DNA of 64,000 nucleotides. Origin: Stenocarpella maydis. Lineage: Eukaryota > Ascomycota > Sordariomycetes > Diaporthales > Diaporthaceae. The number at the start of each line of letters is the position of its first letter. Within the stretch, counting starts at the first letter, position 1. A model generated the notes under the pieces. That model searched no databases. It saw only the letters and a program-made list of their open reading frames with translations, and had not been told where the DNA came from. This document shows positions 43,552 through 55,413 of this stretch, one piece after another. The DNA lies in contig NQMI01000011.1 in assembly GCA_002270565.1 (NCBI GenBank), positions 280,794 through 344,793 of the forward strand, in the 5' to 3' direction. The position numbers and the translations under genes were made by a program.

Positions 43552-45867
43552 TTAGACCAACGAGCCCATGGCTGAAAGGCCGGCCAGGATCACCGCCAGC
43601 TCGGCCAGCTCGCCTTCAACTGTTACAAGGTCCTCGTCGACCAATTTGAAGTCCTGGATCAGGCGAGAAATGTGCTCCAGCCTGTCCTGCGCTGACAGAT
43701 GAGCATCCCATGTCGCCGAGACCGCAGCCTGGCACTCGGCTGCCTCCCTCTTCACCGTCGCCAGCTCTGCGTCGATACGACCCACTGCCAGGATGAGATG
43801 GCCTGCTTGGCAATTAAAGCCTGCAGCAGAAGCAGCAGCAGCGGGGGAGGATGGTGTGGTTGTGTTGGGTGGTCGGTACCATCAACCAAGGAAGATGGCG
43901 GCGCCTGCAGCTCCTGTTGCAGCGAGGGCACCTCGCACGAGCGTTATGCGAGGCTGTCTCACCGTAGCTGTGCGTCCTTGAGTTCTTACCGGCACTCGGC
44001 CCCGGCGGCCCCAGCCCGTTAGAGCTCAACAAGGGCGCGCGACCTGGCGGCTGCGTATTGGGGCCGCTCGGGGCTGCTGATCAGGGTCGCGGTCTTGGCG
44101 ACGAGCTGTCCCTGCGTGCGTCGGAGCAGGGCCTTGCGCCTTCGCAGCTGTGCCTCGCCACGGCGGACGCCTGCCACGGCGGCGGGTAGCCCATGAGCGA
44201 CGGTGTTGAGTAGGCCAGCTGCGCACTCGCCGGTGGCCTGCCCTTGAAACCGTGAGGCAAGGGTGGCAAGCCAGGAGCGAGGCGGGTTGGTGGCATGGCC
44301 GTCATGGCCGTGGCCATCACCATGGGACCATGGACGGGCTGTGATGTAAGCTTCTTGTCCCTTATTCACCTGGCTGGCCTGGTCCTGGTCGGTTGAGCCG
44401 CCTGTGGTTGTTGTGACCCACAGCAGCACCCATCATATCGTCCTTTGTGTCTCGGATGTGTCGGATGTGTCGAGCGCCTCCTGGGCCGGTGTTTCTGTTT
44501 CTGTTGCGGTGCTCGGACAGGGGCTAGCAGTGCGAGCAGGTGTTGGTAGGGCTGGTGACCGATGTTGTGCTGTGGGCTCTTACTGGGCCGCAGCTGGTGC
44601 CGTCCTTGATGCTGCTGCTGCTTCTTGTTGGTGGGCTGGCTGGTGGTGGCTGAACAGGGCCGAGAGACTGGTAGTCGGTAATAATTCCTTGCCCGCTCTC
44701 CACGCGGGGATTTATAATGGTGGGTGCGTCTCTGGTATCGTGATGCTGCTGTTCTTGGCCTGTCACTGCCGCCCCCGCTGTTGCTGATGAGTACGACTGT
44801 CGACTTGGACCTCGTCATGTGGTCCGACATCCCTGTCACTGAGTTTCCTTTGGGCGGGGTGCTAGGGAGTAGCATTGACCGTGGTATGCAATGACTGCTC
44901 GATCTGTGGTGATGACGGGAAGGAGGGAGAAAGGCAGGAGGTTGACGGCCGTCTGGGTGAGGCCGTCACGGCTCTTGGTGTGTTGACGCCGTCGCTGCCC
45001 ATTGACACCGGCTCCTTAAGCGTGGCGAGGGTGACTGCTGCAATGTAATGGTCGCTTCTGTCGTCGACCAGGCTTGACTGTGTTTGGTCAAGGGCATCAT
45101 CGTCACCAGGGGGAAGGGGGGAGTGGTCAGGCTCCAGCACGGGTGCTGTAGCTGTTGCTGTCATCGTCGCAGCTGCACCTGCTTTTTCTCGTCCCATTTC
45201 TTTCATGTCCAGTCTTCGTGATTCTGATTCTGAGCGGGACCCGGTCTTGTCTCGCAATTCTTGGTGCCATCCCTGTGCTTTGTCTCCTTCGGCGTCATCG
45301 CAGTTCCCCTCCTCACCATCCTCCTCTCCTCATTGCGCTTAATAATGATCCAGCTGCCGGAGCTTCCTAGCCAGCGCGCCCGGGTTGGGCCCGTCGTAGG
45401 ATGTCGAGGTCGAGAGACCAGCGAGGTGATCGACCTCTTTGGCGTACATAAAACTGCATGCCGCGTTCAGGCGGTCTGGGTACGTGTTAAGGAGGGCCCA
45501 GACCTGGAATAGTTTGGCATACGGGTCTGATGGGTCGTGACCTGGCCCTTGTTCTCGTCCTCATCGTGTTCGACGTCGACGTCGGCGCCTGCGCCTGCGC
45601 CTGCGCCTTGAAGTAGTTGTCTTCGTCGCAACTGGCGCCTTCATATCTGCCGCGCAGCTCCTCGAGTCCCTGGGCAAGCTGCTGGTGCGTGTCAAGCGTA
45701 TTGAATGATTCAAGCTTGGGGAGGAGATCCTGCTCCATTCCCAGAGAAACTGCACAGCACAATTAGCCCTAACCCTGGTACTCACCTTGAACAGCCACGC
45801 AAGGTTGGTCTGATGGCTCTGAGACCGTCGCGTCTGCGTTCCGTCGCGACACGTCGCGACATGACAT
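43552..45867 (-). pseudogene. Orphan gene D: long frame with nine C-to-T type stops
   Basis: Likely start ATG 45867 (MSCRDVSRRNADATVSEP). A short intron (45786-45747 by eye, donor gtgagt, acceptor tgtgcag) leads to VSLGMEQDLLPKLESFN and THQQLAQGLEELRGRYE. After a frame change in a GCGCCT repeat near 45590, one frame runs to 43986 and encodes DPYAKLFQVWALLNTYPDR, an acidic/Ser-rich middle, and LRRRKALLRRTQGQLVAK. This frame holds TAA at 45339, 44712, 44580, 44019 and 43986, TGA at 45330, 44763 and 44433, and TAG at 44862. Each is one C-to-T step from Gln or Arg. A coiled-coil end (ELATVKREAAECQAAV) stops at 43552. I do not recognise the protein. Confidence 0.5.
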
Positions 45868-46022
45868 GACATAACACGTCACGTCAGGTCTCGCATCGTC
45901 GACCTCGGATTCCCTCACAAGTCCGCCTGCATCTCTAGCTAGATACAGCAGGTGGCTGTCTTGTGTGTGTGATGCGTCGATCGTCTATCATAACTGCATG
46001 ACAGCACCAACAGCCCGACACG
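45868..46022. promoter_or_regulatory. Divergent upstream region of genes D and E
   Basis: Only 155 bases separate the chosen starts of D (leftward) and E (rightward), so they would share one promoter. It contains two ACGTC/GACGT words and GTGTGTGTG. Just inside gene D lie overlapping CGTCGCGACACGTCGCGAC palindromes. No TATA box is obvious. Confidence 0.35.
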
Positions 46023-47360
46023 ATGGCTCCCGCTCCGTCGACGTCCATCAAGAGCTTCTGGGACAGTATCAACGATATCTCGCCCAGGAAGCCGCAGGCG
46101 CTACCAGCAGGAGGGAAGACAACAGGCAGCAGCAGCAGCAGCAGTAGCAACAAGGCGAGTCCGGACGCAATGGAGAAAGACAAGGCTGGTGGCAAGAGAG
46201 ACCGTGAAGGGAATGGCGACGAGAACAAAAACGAAGCGTCACACCGAGAGCAACTAATCCCTATTCCACCAGCACAACCAGAACCGGCACCACAGCGCAG
46301 AAGGGACCAAGCTCGAGACCACCAAAACTCGACACCAGCTCCTGGCCTCCAGCCCAGACGGGGCACCCATCGCCCTCGCCCCCAGCCCCAGGGCAAACGC
46401 CAGCGCACAGGCGTGCATGATGCAGGTGCGTTGGATCACACAACCTGGATAAGTAGACAGACGGCTGCTGTGTAGCTCGACTGACAGGCAGAAAGACCGG
46501 CAGACCACCACGCCCGCGACAGTCTCACCACCTCGTCCTCGAGCTCTAATCGGCGGGCCATCATTACTCCTGCTGAAACGTGCCTTTGCTTGCCCTAGCC
46601 TATCTGGCGCTCTTCTAAGCCGCAGGACCCCGCCGTCCGACCCCTACGACGTCGACAGCATCTTGTACTTGGACGGGGACGAGGGAGAGGCTAAGGTTGA
46701 GGCTGAGCTCAGGGTCCAGCAGACACGGCAAAAGCAGCAGCAGCGTCGGGGCAACAAGAGAAAACGTGAGACTGTCAGTGTGCAGGGCAGCGGCAACAGC
46801 AGCGGTGACATCGGCGACGACGTAGACGGCGACGCCGACGATCATCAAAATGATGACCAGTTGTACACAATCGACGCCATCCTTGGCTTTCGCCACGCCC
46901 CTCCATCATTACCACAAGCCCCTCACAACCCACCCCGCCTGCCACGGCCGCTGGAGCTACAGGTGCGGTGGAAGGGCTACCCGGACCCGTCAGACTACAC
47001 GTGGGAGGACGAGGCGGAGCTGCAAAAGTCGTGTCGCGATGCCGTGGTCGCCTTCTGGGCCTCGCACCCTGCCGGTGGTGGCCGAGACGGGGCGATCGGC
47101 GAGCTTCCGGGCGCGGACGGCGCAGAAAGGCTCTACGAGGTGCTCCGCATCATCTGGGCCCCGAGAAGCGCGTGGCGGCGGCTGCGGGCCACAATGGGGA
47201 TGGGAAACGCGGACGCGGCCGGCCCCGAAAGGTCGAGACAGACTTCTTCTACGTCGAGTGCGTGGGATACGCAGACTGCACGTGGGAGCCCCGCAACGCC
47301 CTCCCCGAGGACATGGTACGTGAATATCTCGAGAGGCGAGCCAAGAAAAAGTCGCGGTGA
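46023..47360 (+). pseudogene. Orphan gene E: double-chromodomain protein, frame broken near the second domain
   Basis: ATG 46023 opens a disordered head (SIKSFWDSINDISPRKPQ, then a Ser run from CAG repeats). An intron between about 46420 and 46640 is needed to reach the next frame (DPYDVDSILYLDGDEGEAK, which is basic and Gln-rich). The first chromodomain reads DQLYTIDAILGFR, then LELQVRWKGYPDPSDYTWEDEAEL, with the aromatic cage-like Y, W and Y/W present, and SHPAGG behind it. The second begins ERLYEVLRII; near 47152 the frame moves one base and continues as KRGRGRPRKVE and FYVECVGYADCTWEPRNALP to the TGA at 47358. One base seems lost. Chromodomains bind methylated histone tails and also occur on retroelement integrases; no integrase is present here. 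Confidence 0.55.
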
Positions 47361-50300
47361 CGCGCACTGGTACCACTATCATTGCGTAGGTAGCTGTTCT
47401 TGCTTTTTTTGTTGTTATCATTATTGACAAAGGAACCCGGATTGCACAGAGAAAAGGGGTAAACATTCGAACGAGAGCAGACGAGGACAATGCATACATC
47501 ATTGCTCGCATGTTATGTGATCAATTCTTCTTCATGTGTTTATTACGACAACCCCGCGTGCCTGCTCATCAAACCTACCCACCCGGCGGCATCAGCAGCA
47601 CCTGAGCATCGAGACGGCCAAAGCGGGCGCTCAAGTCGCCATGGACCGAGCTGAGTTCACCGAGCACGCCCCTTGTGTCGGCCCTCACCAGCCTTGCCTA
47701 GCCTCGTCGACTATCAGGGACGGTTGGATGTAGAAGTGGCGGCTGTCGCCCAGCCCTGACACAAGGCATAGTAACGAAAGGGCTGTCGGTTTGAGCGCAA
47801 GAAGCGCGTCCGAGCCATGAACCCCTCCTCCTTTTCTCCTCTCACACACAGTCTATGCAAATACTTCGCTGATATATCCGTTGATCAAATCAGAGCAATA
47901 GTATGATAATGGCCTAGCTCTTTTCTCAAGATGCCAACTTTGAAGTCCACCCTAATTCTCCTTTGCCCTCTTTGGTCCTCTCATATGCTATCCAACGGAA
48001 AACCCGCTGAGGTGAGTCTCTAGTGGGCATTATCAACCCCAGGATTCCCAATATTTTTGGCCTGTTCGCCAAGCACGCACATATAGGATAGGAAGATCTA
48101 AACAGAGAGCCATTTTGCTTTCTTTCTTCTTTTTTTTTATATCGATGATATTTATGATTTTGGCAAATGTTGTCGTCTGTCTGCCGCAAGCCTGTCGACC
48201 AAATCTTTAATGGCCGTGGCCTGGAACTGGTCTTCCCGTAATGCCGGTGGACCGTCTATCGCCTGCACCAGCTCTGCATCCTCCTCCGCTCAGCCATAAC
48301 GCCCGAGGGCATAGTGCAGGTAATAGCCATCTGATCTGCCAGCCCATCAGCTTTTGGGTTCCCAGAGGATGCACTTTGCCACGATAACATCCCCGCCTGC
48401 CGAGTCGGTGTGCCCGCCATTATAAGAGGGGCCACCCCTCACCCCCCCCCTAACATCCAGTATGATTATCCTATGGCTAAGTGTTAGGCGTGACGGATCT
48501 GGTACCCATGATAAAGATCCCCAAGATAACCATTTTCCTAGAGGTGGATATGGATATCAACTCTAAAGGGGCGAACAGCTGTAGACGAGGCCATAGCCCT
48601 GTTCCTATGCCTTTGTAACATCCTCATCTTGCTAGCTCTTTGCCATAGCTTCAAATGTTCCTTCTCACCCGGGCAAGCCTATTTCTCAGGCGGACAGCTC
48701 TAGCAACAATAACGCGGTATGGTGTCCAGCTCCAATCCCGCGTTACCAAGTCCCTCTCTCTCCGTTCTACTTTCCTCCTCCTTATTGCTGTACTGAGTAT
48801 GCTCTTAATGCCACGACACAATAATAACAATAACATCCGAGCGAACAAGACCGCTCGCTCCCAGAATTACCCCAAGAGTACCAGCCCAACTATTTCGGCA
48901 CCTCCCAGGGCCAGCTTGCCTTTGATCGAAGGACCATTCAGCCTCTCTTTGGTAGGGCCTACTCTTTGGTGCCTATTTCAACAACAGCTCTTCCTCCTAC
49001 CGCCGCTATGAATGTCAATGCCATTATGAGTAACCCTGATTTATCACCGCTGCCAACTCCTACCGCCCACTTCAGCCACAAAGGTACCACATACATCAGC
49101 CCTCCTAGAATGGACGAGGAGTAGCTGGGGAGGGCAAACCCAGGCCCCCCCTCCCCCCTAATGGGGGTGGGGGAGACACATCCAAGACGGCCGGGAGGAG
49201 TGAGAAGGAACGCCCCCGACGCGGGTATACAGCATAGTAGCAACTATCAGTCATATTACAACAATCTCCTAGGATTAGTTTACAAGAATAACCAGGCAGG
49301 GACTCAGGGTAGATGCAAGCATAGACCCGTCTAGTGTAGAAGCATGGCTCAATAACCATCAACCTTACCTTTCACGCCTATAATCATGAATATATATAGC
49401 CAAATTAGGTATTAAATTTTCTTTTACTCGTATTTTGATGGACTTATGAGATTGTATCTGGCTATCCATGCTATTCGTCCAGAATAGTCTATAAATGGGA
49501 TCTTGACATACAAACGCGCCAGATCGTTGAAATGATTCTACTAATAGTTAATGTTTACCTGCTGGTTGGTCCACAGGAGAACCCTAACCCGGAGAGCCCG
49601 GGGGCCCTCCCCTTTCTCTGGGTGTGTGGAGTGGCTTTCCACCTGGCATAACGGGTGATTAGCATAAGAGGATGTATGACTTAGGGGAGACTGGAAGGAG
49701 AAGACTTCGGGGAGGACAGCAAGGGAGATGAATCGGAAGAAAAAGGTGCGGCCCTTATTCGCGGTGAGGGTCAGGCCAAGACTCATCTTCGTTACCTGTA
49801 GACTAGCCTACCCTCTTCACCGTCTTGGTCTCCTCTTGTACATGGATAAACGTGCTGTAAATGGGATTTAGATGCACTTGGGTGCAATTAACTACATACA
49901 TACCTTCGTTGTTCGCATGGAGATATTGTGTGTGAGGGGTAGTCTTCATCCTAGATGCATTTCTATGGCAATTATTATGATATATTCTGTATATCTGACT
50001 CAGAAGACCCGAGTTAGAGATAAGGAATATGTTAATAGAGCTCATAAGCGTTGTGGGGTAAGGCATTCTGCCGCGGTATAGGAAGTTGCTTAACGTCATT
50101 CATGTAGGTACTAGGTGTAGCAGCTACGTAAGGTTAAATAAATGTCTTATTAGATACTTTTTTTACTTTAACTGCCTGAATTATTATACCTGGAAGCATA
50201 GTCTTTAATGTTTATTTATTACTTAGGGTTTAGTGCACAGTCGTAGATGTGCTCGGGCCCCCATTGTGCATATCGGTCCCTGGCCGACGGATTTCCTATA

Positions 50301-50941
50301 GGCGCGTAATTAATTAGCCGAATTACCCATGAAGCAATCTAACTTTTTGCGTTACAACGTCAGGCTCACGAGATGTGCACACAAGCGTCCGGCAGGAACC
50401 CCGGTTGACCTGCAAGTGATCAATTGATATGCAGAATAGTTCGTATTGCTCTGGTGGATGCTCATTAACTGACGGACAATATCCACAAGACCCTACCCTT
50501 TCAGAAGGTCCCTATACCGCAACTGGACGGATCAGGCTACCCCACGACATGGGTGCCGCACACACTGTTGTATTGGCAAAGCGGGGGAGCCTATATATAG
50601 TCTTATCGCGGTCCAAGAGGGCCAAACGGGCAATGATCCAGCCTTGGAGGGACCAGCATCAGAGCAACCTTCTTGGTTGGGCCTAGCTCGACGGCCTCGC
50701 CCATGGCAATAACCGCATATGCCATCCGACCCGATGTGGTGAAGGAAGCATCCGCTTGTTGACGGGTTTCTCGGGAGAGGAATAGGTAAATATAAAATTG
50801 AACATAAAAAGAGGCCGGGCATCACTTGGGAACTGTCCTGGATGAGAGAAGGCAGCGAGTTTGCTGCTCAACATTCGTTTATTTGGTGCGCATCCTTTGC
50901 AAGTCCCTCGTTATCACCCTCGTTTCCCCCCTCGGTGAACC
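47361..50941. other. 3.6-kb gap before the subtilase; no gene supported
   Basis: Only short ORFs without domains. Patches of mixed composition: C and G runs at 48440-48450 and 49145-49170, AT-rich stretches at 49380-49430 and 50130-50220. The last 150 bases are the subtilase promoter and leader; the leader is CT-rich (ccctcgtttcccccctcgg). Nothing here continues the genes A-E. Confidence 0.4.
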
Positions 50942-53854
50942 ATGGTTGGCAGTCGCATGTTGCCAGCCCTCGCCGCCGCCGTCGCCCTGTTCTCGCAGGG
51001 CGCGTGCGCTGCCGAAGGACCCGGAGTGTACCAATTCATCAACGGGCCTCCGTCGTCCAACAGCCGCCTCCTGCCGCCCGGACAGGAGCCACAGGCCGCC
51101 GTGCCGGGCCCCAAGGCCGTGCCCAAGGCCTACATCGTCGAGCTGAAGCCCGGCTCGGCCTCTCTGAATGGCCGCTCCGAGCCGATGCACGACCGCTTCC
51201 ACAAGCGTGCCGAGGACGCTGGGGTCGACTACCAGGTCCGCCGCGAGTTTACCGACACGTCTCTGTTCCACGGCCTCTCGGTCGATCTGGCCAAGGACGA
51301 GGACAAGGCCGCACTCGAGCAGCTGCCCGAGGTCAAGAAGGTCTGGCCTGTCCTCCAGGTGTCGCGTCCAACCCCCGTGGGGACGTTCGCGTCCACAGCC
51401 ACCAACGTGACGGTTGGCAGCCCGGGAGACGGTCTCTCGACCGACATCATCCGTGGCGAGAACTATACCATTGACTACAACCTCAAGATGGCCGGGGTTG
51501 ACCACCTCCACGCGCGCGGCATCAAGGGGAAAGGCGTCAGGATTGCCGTCATTGACACGGGCGTCGACTACAACCACCCTGCCCTCGGTGGCGGTTTCGG
51601 GCCCGGCTACAAGATCGCCTTTGGCCGCAACTATGTCACCGACGACGGACAAGGCGGTCCCGATGACCCAATTGCCACCTGTTCGAGCGGTGGACACGGC
51701 ACTCATGTTTCTGGTAAGCCTGCCGTGCCCTGACCTTTCTCGCCGGACGCTGACAGATGGCTTTCCTCTCGTACTACAGGCATCATCGGCGGCCAGGACC
51801 CCAAGAACTTTGGCTTTGGCCTGCTTGGTGTCGCCCCCGAGGCCACGCTCGGCATGTACCGCGTCTTTAGCTGCGGCGGTGACGCGTCCAACGACGTCGT
51901 GATGCAGGCCATGATGGACGCCTACAACGACGGCGCTGACATCGTGTCCATGTCCTTGGGATCGAATAATGGGTTCGAGGACGCAGACCCCACCGGCCAG
52001 ATCATCACCAACGCCAAGGCACGGGGCATCGCCACCGTTGTCGCAGCGGGCAACGACGGCGCCCTGGGACCGATGCTGACGAGCTCGCCGGCCATTGGCA
52101 GGGACGCCATCGCCGTGGCCTCGGTCGACGGCGCCAAGTACCCCACGACGTACAAGATGCAGGGCAGCAGTGGTGGCGAGTTCCGCTACTCGAGCCTGTG
52201 GCCCCTGAGCGGCAACTTCACCGTCTATGCACCCAGCAACTACACCGACAGCCTGGTCTGCGCCTACCAGACCATAGTCAACTCCGCGGCAGCCGTCCGG
52301 GCGAACGGGTGGAACATCTCGGAGACCTTCCTGATGGTGCGAGAGGGCCACGTATGTGACCTCAACACCATCTTTGCCAATATCGTATACCAGGGCTTCA
52401 AGGGCATGATCGCCTGGAGGGACTCGGACTTCGCCAACCCCTACGAGAACGACTACATGAGCTCCGCGCCCGGCAGCTTCGTGCTCTCTCTCGACGCGGT
52501 CGACGGGCCTAGGCTCTACAAGGCCGTGACGGCCGACCCGGTCAACTTCCGCGCCGAGTTCACAGACCGCCGCTTCGTGCCCGTCGACAACCCCAGCGCC
52601 GGCTTCACGAGCAACTACTCGACCATGGGCAACACGTGGGAGGGCACCGTCTTCAAGCCCCAGCTTGCCGCCCCGGGACACCTCATCCTGAGCTCCTGGC
52701 CGCTCTCGGTCGGCGGCTACGCCACCATCTCGGGCACGTCCATGGCCACCCCCTTCGTCTCGGGCTGCTTCGCCCTCATCAAGTCGGCCTTCCCCAACAT
52801 GACCGTCGACGACATGGCCAACCTGCTCACGTCCACCGCCCAGCCCGCCAAGTGGTGGGGAGACAGCCACATCACCCACTCGGTGGTCCACCAGGGCGCC
52901 GGCACCATCAACGTCTGGGACGCCTACAACAGCGGCCTCAGGTTCCAGGAGGGCGTCATCGTGTGCGGAGAGGGCGCACAGCCCGTCGCGAGGAACATCA
53001 CCTTCACCAACACGCTTGGCCGCAGCACGACGTTTGACATCTCGCACGCCCCCGCGGGCCTGATGCAGCGCACGCCTTATGCCGACCTCAACGAGGTCGG
53101 GTACATGATCTACGGCTTCCCGTCCAAGCCCATCTACGCCACCGTAGAGTTCGAGACGCCCACCCGCGTCACCCTCGGCGCCGGCGAGTCGGCCACCGTC
53201 TCCTTCGTCGTTACGCCCCCTGCCGGCCTCGACCCCAACACCGTCCCGCTGTACTCGGGCTACATCAAGTTCACCTCGGACCGCAGCGTCCACACGGTGC
53301 CCTACCAGGGCCTGACCTACGTCGTCAACGAGGTGCCCGTCCTGGAGCGCGGCCCCGTCCCAGGGGAAGACGTGCCCCAGCTGCCCGCCATGTTCTTCCT
53401 CAACATGACGACGGGGACCCAGTCCTACGAGACGACCGACGTCGTCGAGTACGACACCGCCGCGGGCGACTACCCGAGCATGACCTACTTTGCGCGCCAG
53501 CCCACCTACGCCATGCGCGTCGACCTCGTGGCCGCCAACACGACCTTTGTGCCAACCTACTACGGCTTCAACACGTCCAACATCATCGACACCAAGACGC
53601 CCGCCCTGCCCATCGACAACACCTTTGGCGGCGTCGACTCCTTCTACGCCGTCTTCGAGATGTACTACCTGGCGCCGGTGTTCTCGCTGCTCTCGTGGTG
53701 GGGCGGCATCGAGGACAGCGCCGGCAACTCGAGCCTCGTCCCCGCCGGCGACTACCGCTTCCTGCTGCGCCTGCTCCCCGTCGAGAAGAACTACGACGCG
53801 CCCGAGGACTGGGTCAGCTGGCTCGGCCCGGTGCTTCGCATTGTGGATGCTTGA
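50942..53854 (+). CDS. Secreted subtilisin-like serine protease (S8, with PA insert and Fn3-like tail), two exons
   Basis: Extracellular endopeptidase. Exons 50942-51713 and 51780-53854 give 948 residues. A signal peptide (MLPALAAAVALFSQGACA) precedes an inhibitor-I9-type propeptide (KAYIVELKPGS to VKKVWPVLQV). The catalytic triad is intact: Asp205 in VIDTGVDYNHP, His252 in GHGTHVSG, split by the intron, and Ser578 in SGTSMATPFVSG; AAGNDG supplies the oxyanion Asn. A protease-associated (PA) insert lies at about residues 370-480, and an Fn3_5-like beta domain covers the C-terminal third. This is the minor-extracellular-protease/pyrolysin-like group. High GC and strong third-position bias make the opposite strand open over 1,000 codons, which is not a gene. 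No lesion is seen. Confidence 0.95.
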
Positions 53855-55413
53855 AGCGGGGGAGGGGGGGAGCACGCTCACTACCTACCTAATTTCATTT
53901 GTTAATGAGAAACGTAATGCGGTGGCATCTGTCGAGGAGATGCATGTCAAGCTCATGAGGTCTAACTAACTGCCTAACCATAGCCTGGGGATACTAGACA
54001 TTTCATCTGCGGAGCTCCGTTTAGATGGGTCAGTTAGTAATACATAATAAGCCAATAGGATTACACGACCTGGCTGCTTGGCTGATACAAGCCCATTTTA
54101 AATGTATCTTTACCTTTTCAACGATATGTATCTTGTCCGTCCATTTCAGGGATGCAAAAGACCGCGGCATTACTATGCTGTGCAAGCTGCAACACGGCAC
54201 CAATCAGAGTTCAAGGCAAAGCCAAGAAAATCCTTTGGTAGAGGGAGGCGTAGAATATTCGGTGGTGGTCAGCGTCGTAAAGCTCCCTGAACGTACCTAC
54301 CCGAGGGCTCAGCTGTCATAAGCTCGCCCCTCATCTACCTCGTATTTATATAGTTTTTAAAAAAGAGCAGCCATTTTCTCTCCATCTTACCCCAGTTTTT
54401 GCTGTTTCAAGGCTACTATGGATAAAAGGAAAGAACTATTTGCACCCTATATTAGTCCTGGTAACTACTTTAAATACAAATATAAAAACGAGAGCCTCGC
54501 TAGTCGACTTACCATTCGAGATAACTACATAGCTTTACAAACTGTCAACTCAATCCTTAGTACTTACTAACCACATCAACAGAATAAAGGCCCGCGCCAT
54601 CATTCCGATCCTCGCCACAGTGGTCACGGCCAAGAATTTAGGCTGCCACTAGTCCCTCAGCCTTAGCGACTCGGCTAATCGGAGTCTAAACGACTACAAC
54701 TCGTATGGCTCGTATCGGTTCGTATATAACATATCAACGCATAAGTATACCACCCTCCAGGGCTATAAGTACATGTACATAGATAACCTCCCTCCAGCTA
54801 ATACCCTCATTGGTGCTGACTATACACGGAGGCCTTACTAGGTTTTCCCAGTAATATATACTGCAGCAAAGACGACGTCGCGTAGACTGTCCTCAACGCT
54901 AAGCCCGACAAGAATCAACCCCCGCTACCCCGAGCGTCACTGCCACTGGGCCTCTGGGTTCCAGGCATGCCGCCAACAGCACCGCGATTCACACCTGATC
55001 GAGCATCGATGTGTACGACTTCTTTGACTTTCATAGCTGCTGCTGTTGCTGGCAGCGCGTACTCGGAGGTGTCGCTGCTGCTATGTTCCTGAGTATTGCT
55101 GCTAACGTCTTATATAGTACAAATTTGGATTGGATCTATTTCGCTGGGATTTTGGCCCTGCCCCTTGGCTTTACGTACAACGGTTAATTCTTGTCATGAC
55201 TTCACTCGCACGGATCTCATGACAGCGTAAGGGAAGCAGCGAATGTAGATTGTTGGGGCTGCGATATATGTATCAAGGAGAGGACACTAGGATCCTGTGA
55301 AATGACGAAGATCTCCATTTGAGCCATACTTTACTTATTCAATTAGGAGCTCAGCAGAACACAGACGCTGTAATCGAATGTCCTCACTCAAGCGGACGAG
55401 TACATGAGCCGGT
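53855..55413. other. Gap with a small ORF relic near 54.42 kb
   Basis: No intact gene. At 54418 an ATG opens MDKRKELFAPYISPGNYFKYKY and runs about 50 codons to a TAA; the frame then continues with stops (PHQQNKGPRHHSD and more), which suggests a decayed gene of unknown kind. Around 54360 and 54470 the sequence is AT-rich. The rest has no feature. Confidence 0.3.

Noticed and set aside
35980..47360. Starship-type giant element
   Set aside because: No DUF3435 tyrosine recombinase is visible at either side; calling it a Starship would not be supported.
50879..53881. 1,000-codon open frame on the minus strand opposite the subtilase
   Set aside because: Its text is low-complexity Val/Gly/Asp/Arg and mirrors the third-position GC bias of the protease; no domain or splice logic. 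It is a shadow.
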